Of a stretch of 64,000 bases of DNA, positions 47,267 to 60,300 are shown piece by piece (position 1 is the stretch's first letter; every line of letters starts with the position of its first letter). The notes beneath the pieces are model-generated. The model made no database searches. It worked only from the letters and a program-made list of their open reading frames with translations, and had not been told where the DNA came from. This stretch comes from Liolophura sinensis. Its lineage: Eukaryota > Mollusca > Polyplacophora > Chitonida > Chitonidae. The stretch lies in NCBI RefSeq assembly GCF_032854445.1, contig NC_088295.1, positions 48,409,385 to 48,473,384 of the forward strand, given 5' to 3'. Both the position numbers and the translations under genes were made by a program.

Positions 47267-47406
47267 ATGTCTGCGGCGAAGAAAGCCAAGTACGGTGTAG
47301 TTATGGTGGGATTTGGACTGGCTGCAAAACTGAGATTGACAGAGTTCCAGGAAACTATCAATAATGAGATAACGGAGCGAGTACAGCTGAACGGTTTTGT
47401 CTCAAG
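47267..47406 (+). CDS. Duplicate BLVRA-like first exon (alternative first exon or orphan)
   Basis: A 140-bp open exon starts with ATG, encodes 46 codons plus two bases, and ends TCAAG|GTTTG. This matches the exon at 51384-51523 in length, phase and donor context. The encoded segments share about 23 of 46 residues, including KYGVV, QLNGFVS and the start MS. The dinucleotide-binding motif here reads GFGLAA, whereas the other copy has GLGRSG, so the third glycine is lost. No copy of exons 2-7 was found before 51384. It could splice in frame to 56174 as an alternative first exon, or be a relic of partial gene duplication. Expression is unknown. Confidence 0.7.
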
Positions 47407-48587
47407 GTTTGTCAATCTTAAAAAATCTTTGTGTTGAAAAGAGAATGAGTTACAGGCGCAGCCGAAATAGCTAGAAATGGATTCGACCACGCAACCTAAG
47501 TGGTCAAAAGCCTGACAATTGCAGCCAGCCAGCGGTTCAACCGTCTGAGCAAAGGTGCAAAGACGTAAACTGGCCATTCTCAGGAAATGAGCAAAGTTTT
47601 GTGGAAAGGTCGTAGCTTTGGCCAAAACTATATATGCTCAAAGTTTTTGATATTAAATGACACGGTGTTATAAATAGGACATGTTTTCAGAATTGCACAA
47701 TAACTGGTTTCCGGTTATAATTTTTATTACTTGATGATTACATTTTGAATAGTTTGAAATCGAGAAAGCCTGTGCGCTACCCTCGGGGATGGTCTAAATG
47801 AGGACGTTTATTCGTCAGTAACTTGTCAAAGGTCAGTGGTTTGGGAACGGGCACCACGGTATATTTTACGACAGAATAAAAGGTTGCTGTAAATAGGTTA
47901 CCGATAATTAAATTACTTCTGGACAAAGATTACTGAACTCAGTTACCACTGAATGACGTCTACGGATTTTAGCTGTGACATTACATCATGCTGGTGTATG
48001 TTTTTACCATTACAACACCGCGGCTGAAGAAAGAAAAACATAAGGCAATTTTGAGGATTTACAGCACCTTTTGTTGTAAACCTGTGCAATTAGGTGTAAA
48101 TTTATAGGCGGATGTGAGTTGTTTAGCTACAGAAAATGCACCGTATCCCACTGTCAGTAGGTTTCGGTAAAACTCCACCATTTTTATGACAGTGAAGTCG
48201 AACAAATTTGGTACATTTAACACCTATTGCTTGATTAGGATTGATTGATCTACCTTATATTATCATTTAAGAGTTTTGTAAAGTCGTGGTAATTTCCCAT
48301 CATCAAAATTATCATTTTACGGCCTTTATGAGATTCTGAAAGAACGTTTTTACATACCAAGCTTTAGGTAAAATACGGTACTCCGATTTGTTCACAAGGA
48401 ATGAATGTAATCTCTTCGTCTTCCCTACCAACGGGAATGTTAGAGATTTAAGTATTTAAGAGATTTAGAGATTCATATATATATTTACATTGAAATAGGA
48501 GAGAGGGATCAGGACAGTAATTCATAAGCTGATTTGAATGATATGTTTTGAAGCTGTAAAAATTCCGTATACGTAACAGACAGTAGA

Positions 48588-48715
48588 ACAGCTATTCTTC
48601 ATTAACGGTCTGTCTGATTACATCTTTATAGATTGAAATATATAGACCTATACAAATGCTGTTCGTTCATCTCTAAACCTGCCATCGTTATGCCAGGTTA
48701 GATTCCCCCAGGTTA
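48588..48715 (+). repeat. Duplicated intronic segment, paralogous to 53583-53702
   Basis: Both contain ACAGCT-TTCTT-ATTA, TCTGATTA, AGATTGAAATAT or a close form, then TCTCTAAA and a CCCCAG end, in the same order. Each lies downstream of one of the two BLVRA-like first exons. Confidence 0.6.
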
Positions 48716-48794
48716 GTTCAAGGTGTATCAAGATAAAGCGTTTTAATCAAACTGGTGTAATAAAATTGTGCATTTCATTACTATATTTTAAAAA

Positions 48795-48908
48795 AGTGGG
48801 AAGGTCTGACATCAACATGATGGGCGAGGATTTTCATTAAGGCTCTGCATGTTCGTATAAGTGAAATATTATCGATTACGGTATAAAAATAAATAAATGA
48901 ATAAATAG
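48795..48908 (+). repeat. SINE family 1, degraded copy
   Basis: GTGGGAAGGTCTGACATCAA, GTATAAGTGAAATATTATCG and an A-rich end. Confidence 0.65.
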
Positions 48909-49319
48909 ATTTGAAAGTCCCCACAGTCGATCAGGATCATGGCATTAGTGGGGTAAGGTGAGATGCAGTGGTGATAATCGCAATTTAATAGACAATGATT
49001 TAGAATTACTCAGAATGATGTGTTATGTCATTTAATACACGATCACACGGAGACACTTGGTTTTGAGGGAGAGAAGTCGTTTTTAAATATTTGTGTTCAT
49101 AATAGGCTCGCTATACAAGACAAAAATTGTAAGAGATGAAGATCGAATTCACGGTGTTTCTCTACGGGAGCTGAACAAGTGGTAAGGAAGACCAAAATAT
49201 GTACTACAATAAATTCAAAGTTTTGCATCGTTTAAAACTGAATGTTCATCAAATCATATAGGAAAAAAGAATACATGTTAACAGGTCACAGCTGGAAAAG
49301 CTCGTGTATTTGTCCGTTC

Positions 49320-49486
49320 GTTAGAATCTTGATATTGTAAACTGTATTTCGGTCAGAATCTTGATATTGTAAATTGTATCTCCGTTAGAAGCCTGATTTT
49401 GAAAATTGTATCTCCAGCAGAATCTTGATATTGTAAATTGTATCTCCATCAGAATCTTGATATTGTAAATTGTGTCCCCAGAACTA
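49320..49486 (+). repeat. Tandem repeat, unit about 34 bp, five copies
   Basis: Unit AGAATCTTGATATTGTAAAT plus TGTATCTCCATC. Confidence 0.9.
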
Positions 49487-49503
49487 GTGAACCGAATTTA
49501 ATT

Positions 49504-49792
49504 AAAATTGTTTTGATTTATTTATTTATTTGATTGGTGTTTACGCCGTACTCAACAATATTTCATTTATACGACGGCGGCCAGCGTTATTGTGGGAGGA
49601 AACCGGGTGGAGCCTGGGGGAAACCCACGACCATCCGCAGGTTGCTGACAGAACTTCCCACGTACCGCCGGAGGGGAAGCCAGCATGAGCTGGACTTGAA
49701 CTCACAGCGACCGCATTGGTGAGACTCCTGGGTCATTACGCCGCGCTAGCGCGCTAACCCACTGAGCCACGGAGGCCCCAAAATTGTTTTGA
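49504..49792 (-). repeat. SINE family 1, full-length copy with target-site duplication
   Basis: The body 49517-49779 is complete, from the (TTTA)n tail to the CCACGGAGGCCCC head. Perfect 13-bp flanks AAAATTGTTTTGA lie at 49504-49516 and 49780-49792. Confidence 0.95.
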
Positions 49793-49849
49793 AGCTGAAT
49801 TGCAAAGCAAAAACTAATATAGCTACGTATATGCCGGATACAAGACCAT

Positions 49850-49928
49850 GACAGCCATCGTGTAGATGGAAAATTCCTGAGTGTGGCGTTATAGACATCA
49901 ATCAAGTAAATCAAACAATAAATAAATA
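49850..49928 (+). repeat. SINE family 1, tail fragment
   Basis: GACAGCCATCGTGTAGATGG, GAGTGTGGCG and an A-rich end, decayed. Confidence 0.5.
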
Positions 49929-50452
49929 TTAAACATACAGGAAATAATGATTGTAAGATGTGCCATACACAGGAGCATAAAACCATTTCTGTTCCACTGT
50001 GTATACTGTCTAAATGGTACAACTAAAATAATGACAATTATTTGACCCCAGATTTTAGCTCGGAACCCAGAAATGTATCAAGGAAGTCTCATCTACATTT
50101 TTGCTTGAAATGATTCAATTTAAGGTAAATTCGCTGGATGCAGTAATTGCCCCTGATGTACATATTTGCACTCTGAATGCCGTCCTTGTGTATTAAGTGG
50201 TAGAAAACCCATGCGACGTCATCACTTGTCACAATATGAACAGCAAATGCCATGCACTTTTCAATCTTTACATGTTTCCAATGCATGTTATTCGACTGAA
50301 AATAGTTCTGTTGTCCCGGAGAATGTTTAAATGCCTTTCGTTTGACATATACTTTAGATTAGTGACTTATATGTACACATACAGTTTAGCTGAGGTGTTG
50401 TGTGGAACAAGGATGTACGTTGTGTCAGTAGGCCTACTCAATCTTGACTTGG

Positions 50453-50785
50453 AGTGAGTGATTGCTTGCTATTTAACGTCATACTTAACAATCTTTCAGT
50501 CATATGACGACAAAGGAATCCTTAGAGGGCATGTAATGTGCCTCCTTGTTTCAGGACGGATTTCCACCGCTCTTCTATCTAGTGCTGCTTCACTGAGACG
50601 CCTTACCGAAGGCAAGTAAGCAGCCCCACACGAGCCATTATAGTGATACAGGTCAACCAGTCGTTGTACTATATCCCCTTCATGCTGAACGCCTAGCGAG
50701 GAAGTTACAACTTCCTCTTTTAAGGTATCAGGTGTGACTCGACCCAAAACTGACCCCGGATCATACCGCTCCCGAAGCAGACGTT
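50453..50785 (-). repeat. SINE family 2, copy
   Basis: Starts GAGTGATTGCTTGCTATTTA, contains TCATATGACGACAAAGGAAT, and ends near the tRNA-like region (GACTCGACCCAAAACTGACC). Confidence 0.85.
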
Positions 50786-51383
50786 CATTTTGACTTGGAG
50801 GTCAAATTTAAATTATAAAATTATAAAACTTGAATGTGAGTTACAGATGTTTCATATAGACACATATCAAAAACAAACGTAGCCCTTATAAGGAAACATT
50901 TGGAGAGTGCAGACTTGCTGTATTTATTTCTAAAATACACAAACCCCCACTCGGTTAAGGTCTGTCAACGTTGATCTCTCGTCTAATGCCAAAAAAAGAG
51001 ACCTTCATGACAAAAAAACAACGAAATAGAAAATAAATCTGTTTAATTTTTTAGTTGTTAATAGCATCGCCATCAGCTAATAAGTTAGATGCATCTCACC
51101 ATTTACACTAAAATCTGCAGTGTTTATCGTCATAGGCAAGAGTGAAACCAGTCATGAGTTACATCCCCTTATTCCGAGTGATGCGCATCAGGGGAGACAA
51201 TTCAATGCCATGTTGCGAAACACGTGGTTATGTTTTCATTGCTAGCAAGTAACTTACTCAAGTTTCAGTCGATTGTACATATCATCAGGTGTTGATGTTG
51301 AGTACAGCATCAGTTATTTACAACAAATAGCAGGTAGATTTAACGCCTGTGAGTTATTGTAATAACGTCAACGTGAACGAACG

Positions 51384-54300
51384 ATGTCTTCTGCAATACA
51401 GTCTATGTACGGTGTTGTTGTTGTGGGACTTGGACGATCTGGGAAACCCAGAGTGAGGGATTTACAGAAAACTTTCGACAATGAGACACTGAAACGTATA
51501 CAGCTGAAAGGTTTTGTTTCAAGGTTTGTCGTTTATACTTGTGTTTAAATTAGAGCGTACATGTACGATAAACTTGTTTCCGGTTGTAAGTGAGGCCTAA
51601 CGGCCGTATGCTGATACGTAGCTCTATGGGGCTATGTTTATGTAAAAACGTGCATAAACATAGATGGTGTAATAGTTTCAGATTCTGACATTCATCGTGA
51701 CAGTGAATCCATCCCTGCCTCTCAAAAAATTCGCCACAGATTTCCGAACTCCAACTCGATGGAGCCGATCTCATTGAGGTCCACGCTCACTTCATGATGA
51801 ATGTCAGAAATTTAAATAGCACACTGACTGACTGTCTGGTTTCATGTGGATAAAACTCATTCATACGTAGTCGGAATTTTTTGACTAGAATTTGTCCATT
51901 CCCCCCTTTTTTTGTTCCTGCCATTTTGTGAGTAAGGGCTGCTTACATCCCATGTGCGACATCTAACAAACTGCAACATGCTATCAGGTTTATTGCAATA
52001 TCTGCTGAAAGTTCTAGTCAGAGAATTCAGGCTAATTCATACATTATAATATTAGCATACCCAAATGATTTTCAAAATTAATAGAAACCACAACAAACTA
52101 TATATTTTTGGAGAGTTCAAAACATTGCCTAAATATTTCATTCATGTTTCTCTGGGAAGTATATAGAGTTTATAATACTGATAGAAGATTGGTAACATTT
52201 AAGAAATACTGGCAGATTTAGGGGTATAAGTCGCAAAAAATGCAGAAGTTCACCTATTTGGGTACCTCATTTTGATTTCCAGAAGCCCGTTCTGGAAAAA
52301 ACTTTCAGCTTTGGTTAATATGTAACAAATAAAAATTAAGTACTAATACAGTGTTTGAAAGTTTTCATTTTTAACTCAAAATTAAGTAAGATATTCTTTT
52401 GTGAAGTCTACCCTGTGATTGCTTGCGGTAAAAGAAAGTACTGTCATATTTGTCAATTATTTTACCCTAATATTAACAATTATTTATTTTGTAAGGTTAC
52501 ATTACACCGTCCAAGCAAGTGCCGTAATCTCTTCACAAACAATCAGCTGTGAACTATTTCTGGAATGGGAGACACAAGGACGAACTACACAGAAGGTCCA
52601 AATGACAATAGAACGCATCGTTTTCTTCTGTGACATTGCAGTGTGTTTGTACTTCATATGTTATATGAGCACACGTACACTGATAATTACGGCGTAATAA
52701 AAGAACGAACATATGACTTTGCAGCTTTGAAACGTCTTGATACAGACGGAAAGGAGTTTTACGAGTCCCCCATTGCTTCTTGAGGCATATAAATTCCATC
52801 TTCTGTTGTGCAGATTTATTTTCTTTGTTTAATCACAAACATTTACTTACATCACATAGTTTAGCCAATAAGGTTGTCTTTCGTTTTAAACTGTTATCAG
52901 CTGTGTAATACACATAAAAGCAGCATTTGTATATTTCGAAAGTCTGTAGCGCAGAACCCTGGGCTTTGCCCACACTGTTTCCCACTGCCCAAAATGATGA
53001 GTACACAACCTCTAACACCTTGTTCTTCGACCACCCCCCCCCCCCCCCCACCCCCCCAATATATCGGGTGCTATTTGGATGTAATGATACAGAAAAACGC
53101 GGTGCAAAAAGGGTTGTTCAACCGGGTATCTTGGGATCAGTGTTCAGCCATTTAACAAAACAAACTGGTGGCACCCCTTAACGAGTTTTGGGAACCCTAA
53201 TAATATTGAGCATGGCTCAAGTTGAGGTCTGTTTTCAATAATTTCTGATCAGGTAAATATTAGAAATTGTTGAAAATAGACCTCAACATTTAATTTGATT
53301 GAACTTATATGGTCTTGCAAACTGCAAAAGAGTGACAGAAAACTTCAGATCATGTCCTCAAATCTAAAGAAGGGCCAAAAAAGATGCCAACATCTGTCTC
53401 CTCTTCTTCCCTCCTAAAATATAGTCCTGCATTTGTCCAGTGCATTAAGTGTTGAAGTCTGTTTTGAACAATTTGATGTTTGCTTATATACTTTTTAAAT
53501 GGATTGAAAGAAGGGAAAAAATGAAACAGTACAATAGACATTTTGCAAGATTGGTGATAGATAATGATCTGTTACTGTCACTGACAGCTGTTCTTTATTA
53601 GCAACCTATCTGATTAGATAAATTGAAATATGTACATACTCTTCTTTTATCTCTAAAGCTATCTAAATCTATCTTCTTTATTTTACTCCAAATTCCCCAG
53701 ACAAGTGTTTTGTATCAGTATTATCATTAATAAATACTCTCACAGCCAGACTATGCGTCCAGGAACCATTAAAGTAAAAGAAGGCTAACATAGGTCGTAA
53801 GTTTCATCATATAGAGTGAGTGAGTGAGTGCTTAGGGTTTAACGTCGTACTCAACAATTTTTCAGTCATATGACGACGAAGGAATCCTTAGGGTGCATGT
53901 ACGTGTAATGTGCCTCCTTGTTGCAGGAAGGATTTCCACCGCTCTTTTATTTAGAGCTGCTTCACTGAGACGACTTACCGAAGGCAAGTAAGTTGCCCCG
54001 CCCGAGCCATTATACTGATACGGGTCAACCAGTCGTTGCACTATCCCCTTCATGCTGAACGCCAAGCGAGGAAGTTACAACTTCCTCTTTTAAAGTCTGA
54101 GGTGTGACTCGATCAAGGATTGATCCTGTCATCATATAGACAACTGAAAACTATGCGTAAAAAAAAACTATTTTTTTTTAAGAGTGTAGAAAGACATTCA
54201 GATATTGGAATAGTATGGTGGGCTTTATGAGCCATACTGATGGGGTCTAGGAACTTTGTCATCATATCACCTTTTTGATTGAAGTTGGAAAAACTTCCTG

Positions 54301-57300
54301 TGACATCAGAGTTCCTACACTCTGATAGTATGGTCCATAAAGCCCACCTTAAAATTCAAATGTTTGAACGCCTTTAACTCTCTTAACGAAAATCTCGAAA
54401 AGTAAATGAAAGTATATTTACACATAGTTTTAACTGGTCTGTTTAGTGATACCTACTTCAATTTTTAGAGATCTTTACCTTTAAGGGAAAAAATACATTA
54501 AATTATGTTTTGATACATCATAAAAATAACATTTTAGCTGTGTTTTTTTTATACCATTAATCAAGCTTTCATGCATAGAATGATAAAGCAACAAATATTC
54601 CAAAAAGTTTATTTTGTTATCTAGTTCACTGAAGTTTAAAGTCATGCTCAAGAATATGTCAGCAGAATTTTGAATGGCAGTTCAGTTTGCATGTTGAGTA
54701 AACTGGTGCGAGACCAGGACCAGACCATTCCCATTCAGCAGATGCATTTTGTGTCAGTGTTCTAACCTCATTGACAAGTGGTTAGCTATTTAGCACAAAA
54801 CAGTGGCTTAGGAGCCTTTCACAAATGAGGTTGATGTGAGATAAAGTCCAACTCATGCTGGCTTCCTCTCCAGTGGTAAGTGGCAAGGTACCTGTGGATG
54901 GTCATGGCAGGCCCCTGCCCAGTTTTTTCCTACTACAATGGTGGCTACCATTCTATAATACTCTTCATTATGGCATAAAATATCACTCAGATAAGTAAAT
55001 AAATCATCAACTCACATGTATCTTATATCATGTGTGTCAGTTGAACTGCTTTGGTTATTCTTAGGTATTCTGATCCCAAAGATAGTCTACAGACAAAATG
55101 TCTTGCCCCAAGGCCAACAACAGTGTGTTAAGGATGGATTGGGTTGTCTTTGCTATATCTAGAATATTTTCTTGAGTTCTCTCAATCATAAAACAATATT
55201 AGAGAAAAGGACGTTTCATTTAACAAATCAAATGCGGAAAACTGTGCAATTAATACCAGAAAGTGATCTCTTGCTAAACTATCAAAACTTAATGTTGAAA
55301 GTTTATTTCAACTCTATGGTTATGCCCTTTTGTTTTTTTGGAAAAGTGTTATGAAGACAACTGCATAGAGCAATGATTTCACACATTTTTTTTTTTTTTT
55401 TTGGCTAGAGATTATCGTAACTTTCACAAGCTCTTTCTAATCCTAAATACCGGCCACAATGGCTCAGGTGGTGGAGCATCCGATTGGTGAGTGGGAGATC
55501 CAGGGTCAATCCTGGGTCTTGTCAGACCTAAGACTTTATAAGAGGAAGTTGTAACTTGGCGTTAAGTATGAAGGAGATAATGCAACGACTGGTTGACCCA
55601 TATCTATATAATAGCTCGGGTGGGTGGCTTACTTGCCTTCGGTAATTTGTCTCTGAAGCAGCACTAGATGAAAGAGCAGTGGAAATCCCTCCTGCAAAAA
55701 GGTGGCACATTACATGCTCTCTAAGGACTCCTTCATTGTCATATGAAATATTGTTAAGTACGATGTTAAACCCCAAGCACTCACTCACTCTGAACCTAAA
55801 TAGGAGCAGGGTTTTTGTGAATAAAGATTGATGTGTTTGCTGAAATGGCAGTGGTGAAATTGACAAGAGAGCTGATTTCATTGATTTTATTGGCCGTTTG
55901 ATAAGTCACACTGTTGTCGCTGCTCTGGTTGTACTCTCCATACTGCAGTCGTTTGTATTTATTATTATTAATAACTGACAAAGTTTTAAACCATAAATGT
56001 TACTACAAAAATGTCAGCCTATCATTCATTGAAAAAGTTGATAGCATTAATTTATCAAGTAACCATTAATTAGAGAACTCGAATCAATCAAATTAAATGC
56101 GTTGACTTAAAATTTTAAAATAATATTCAGAAATTTTGGATAAATTCAAGATTTTGACATTTTCTTGTTTTAGGAGAGATGTTTCAGAGGACGGCTTATC
56201 AAAGCTAAGCCTGGATGAGGCTTTGTCCAGGGATGACGTGGACATTGTTATTGTAGCTACAGAGCCTAAGATGCATGAGCAGTATGTCAGGTACATATAC
56301 ATGACTGAGCCCTTACTGAAAGTCAGTAAAACCATTTTGCTTTATAGTATTCCCTGTCTAACTTTCTGCAATCTTTGTTGGAACCCCTTTTTGTGTTCAC
56401 TGTGTCACAGACTCACTGACTCATCACCATGTATATTTGGGAGTTTGTCAGTTACTGGTGCGTGTCAAGATTTTAGACAGACTCTCAGAATGTAGTTTAT
56501 TCTCTATAAACACATTGGGTTGGCAGGGTTAAATTGTGCATCATGATGTGAAAAAGTGGAAAACTTTATTATTTAGATTCTTCAAAGGTGTGACATATAC
56601 ATACATACATGATTTTTATTTCTTGTTTAGGATGTAATCTTACAAAGATGGTACAAAAATGCTTCTCTGGCGTCTTCGTGGAGCTTAAAATGGCTTTAAG
56701 TCACAGTATTCTTAAGTTCTCAACTGGCAGTCTCTAAACTAAGTACATTTACTTGTAAGCTGAAGCCATGACCTGATTTGAGTGATAGTTGTCAAAGCAA
56801 ACTCTTCGGCATCAGATATTTTAATATCAGGCGGTGGGGAAGTGACCATGTTGTTATTATTATTGAAAATTTGTGGCTGAATTTTTGAAAAATTTACAAA
56901 ATTCAGCAGTGTAACTAAATATTCAAATGGTGTGAGAAAGAGAAACAATTTTGATGACATAATAGACTATTAGCACAGTCTTCATTTTAATTACATCTGC
57001 ATGTATTTAGGATTGGAAATTTAGTGATGTGATAACATAAATTACTTGCTTCCATGTATAATTAGGGTTAACTCACTGTAATTATCAGAAATATGTTTCA
57101 CCAATACATTTCATAATTAATGGTGAATGTAATGAATAAATTTTATGAGTTTTTATGCGTATTATTATTATTTGCTCTCTTTTCATTACTGACTGTATAC
57201 CTTCATTTATTTTTCTGACATCAGGAAGGTACTGGAGGCAGGAAAGCATTGTCTGGTGGACTATCCTCTGGCTCTAACCTCCGCCGCAGCCAAGGAATTG

Positions 57301-60300
57301 TACCAGCTAGCCAGGACAAAAGGTAGAACACCTTCATGACAGTCATTATAACACAAATCATTACAACTTTTAAGTAAAGGGGGCCTCCCTGGCTGAGGTA
57401 GTTATCACGCCAGCTCACCCCAATGAAATAAGAGCTTCTCACTAATTTATTTATTTATTTGATTAGTTTTTTACGCCTTACTCAAGAATATTTCACTTAT
57501 ACGACAGCAGCCAGCATTATGGTGGGAGGAAACCGGGCAGAGCCTGGAGAAATCCACAACCATCCGCAGGTTGCTGGCAGACCTTCCCACTTACGGTCGG
57601 AGAGGAAGCCAGCATGAGCTGGACTTGAACTCACAGCAACCGCATTGGTGAGAGGCTCCTGGGTCATTACGCTGTGTTAGCGCGCTAACCAACTGAGCCA
57701 CGGAGGCCCCTGCTTCTCACTAATGTGGTCGCTGTGAGTTCATGTCCCTCTCATGCTGGCTCCCTCTCCGACGGTTTGTGGGAAGATCTTTCAGTAACCT
57801 GTGGATTATTGTGGATTTTCCATGGGCTCTGCCCTGTTTCCTCCCACCATAATGCTGACCCCCGTCGTACAAGTGATATATTCTTGAGTGTGCCTTAAAA
57901 CACCAATCAAGGCAATAAAATAAATATTGCAATACAACATAGCGTTAGCTCTCAAATTTTTGTCATTGTTGCACACATCTGTACATGGTATTAAAAGTTT
58001 CACTCAAATCTTTTAGACATTTTTTCAGATTTTGTATCCTCTTAAGACATGTTAGAGGCTGTTGTTATCACAGTTTTAATGACAGCCACAATATAATACC
58101 CACTAGCATACACTTAAAATCTAGCATCAAACTGTGTGCAATTGTATATTATTCATGTCATGGCTCACAAAATTTTCAGATCTCTGGTAGCTCTTCAGAC
58201 AAGCTACCTGGAAAATTTGGTTGCCCGAAAAACTTTCTGGTAGCCCAAATTCAGCGAATAAAATAAGTGAAGTATTTGTTAAATCAATTTTAGGTGTTTG
58301 CAGAGTCATTTAAATAAGAGGAATTCATTTAAATCAGAGGAATTCATATCCAGTCCACAAACCTGTGTCATTAATGTTTGAATAAAGCTTGAACGGACAG
58401 TAAAGTGTCACGGTTTTTGTTTTTACACCTGGAATTTCCACTAGCCTGACAGGCAGGTGATTCCACTTTATAGGTTGCCTGACAAAAATTTCTACATGTA
58501 GTTGTCCTGGGATGTCAGATTAGCAATTTTACAAGCCACCAGTGGTTAATATACAGCACACCACTTGCATGCATTATATGTACAAAGTTAAACCCCACAC
58601 ACACACACACGCATACGCACACGCACACACACCATGAGGACCATCCTGCAGGTTGCTGTCAGTCCTTCCTCTGAACAGGCTCCTTTTCATTGGAGCAATA
58701 AATGTCATTGTGACGGTATTGACAAAATATGGTCAGTAAAGCCTACATTACAACTGAAACATTTTTGTGACATTTATATCAGTAAGGAAGACAAAGTAAG
58801 TAAAAGTTTTTCAGCCTCAAACTATAACTGGATAGGGCATCACAGTCTGGTGTCTTCAGAATGACACTCCAGTGAGCCATGAGTATATAGCCATTGAGAC
58901 CAACCCACAAGGAGGTGCTACCATATTATCCAGCTTGGTGTGACCTAAATAATTTTAATGTGACATTTAATCTGTCAACAAATAGTCATGTGGGTGCTGT
59001 ATTTTCTTGTAGGTGTATCATTACATGAAGAAAACATTGGCATCATGTCAAAAACAAGTCAATACCTGAGAGAGGAGCTAAAGAAGAGGCCACCAGTAAC
59101 AGAAGTAGACATGCTTCTGCTAGGTAATGGATGCATCCCTTCCTACCTTATGTCCAACCACCCCTTCACATAACAATGCTAATTATTGTTTTCAAAGTGT
59201 TGGCCTACGAATGGTGAAAAGAAGGCCGAAAATTAGGCGTAGCAGACCAACTTGAAATAGACCTGCCAACCCATCCACATACACCCCCGCACCTTTCAAA
59301 TAAAATCGCAGGCCAAGCCTGTGATGTCATTGTATGCACAACTATAAATTTTTCTTTCTAATGTTTGGCAGCATGACATAGATACAACAAATTTATTATT
59401 TGTTGCAGGACGGATAGATGTTACAAGAGATAACTTTGAGCTACTTAACAAATTATCTCCCTTTGCTTATGTGCGCTCTCATTGCTGCATGCACTTACGT
59501 TTTTGCCTCAACTAAAGAGAAACTAGTTGACTTTTTGTGTGGATTGACCATAAAAGGATCCTTTCAGTAACTCATACACATTTAAATCCATTTCGCACTA
59601 GTTATATGCAGATAATTTGATAAAGTGTTGACCTCTTTCTCTTCAAAATCTGTTTTTTTCTCTAAGGCAAACGGCAGAAAACATGGATGACGAGACTGTG
59701 AGAAAGCTGTGCAAACGATACACGATAGCTACAAGCCTTTACTGAAAGCTTTGGAGCTGACTGGGCAAAATGTTCTTTCAGTTTTTAATCCATGATGACT
59801 GATGAAACCATTGCTAAACTTGTCATTTAGGTCTGCATGGTCCAGTTAGTTGATTTTGCATATGTTTTGGTGTGTGGTTCCAAAATTTTAGTAGACCAAA
59901 TTTGCCATGACTGCTAAAAATTATTTTGACCATTGAGAAGGAAATATCTCTGTGGATATCAACAATGTTTTGACGTAGAAGTGGATTTATACTTGCAGGA
60001 GTGATAAAAGGGGTCATATTCCCTGAAGCTTTTGAGTGAATTTAAAGGCCCACTTCATTCCGCAAAGTGATTTTTTGGAATTCAGTGATTAAATGTTGAG
60101 GTAGGCAAGTATCAGAAATAGATGAAAATAGATCTCAACGTCAGGGCCTTGGTGATCTTTCATGTAGCCTTACATGAAGTTCTTTAAGGGACCACTTGGT
60201 TTGAACTGTATATTACTGTAATTCTTCAACCTTTTAGAATGTTTACAAGGTGTTTATTCAAGCATATTCTGAAAGCATTATTCTGTGAAGACTGACCCAA

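Larger units (their letters stand above)
47407..51383. other. Stretch between the two BLVRA-like first exons
   Basis: No copy of exons 2-7 was seen. It holds SINE copies (48795-48908, 49517-49779, 49850-49928, 50453-50785), a 34-bp tandem repeat (49320-49486) and a segment (48588-48715) similar to 53583-53702 in the next intron. Confidence 0.6.

Noticed and set aside
59401-59520. Possible extra BLVRA-like exon (AG then GACGGATAGATG)
   Set aside because: Exons 4 and 5 join in phase without it, and the protein aligns continuously with the family there; the frame soon meets stops.
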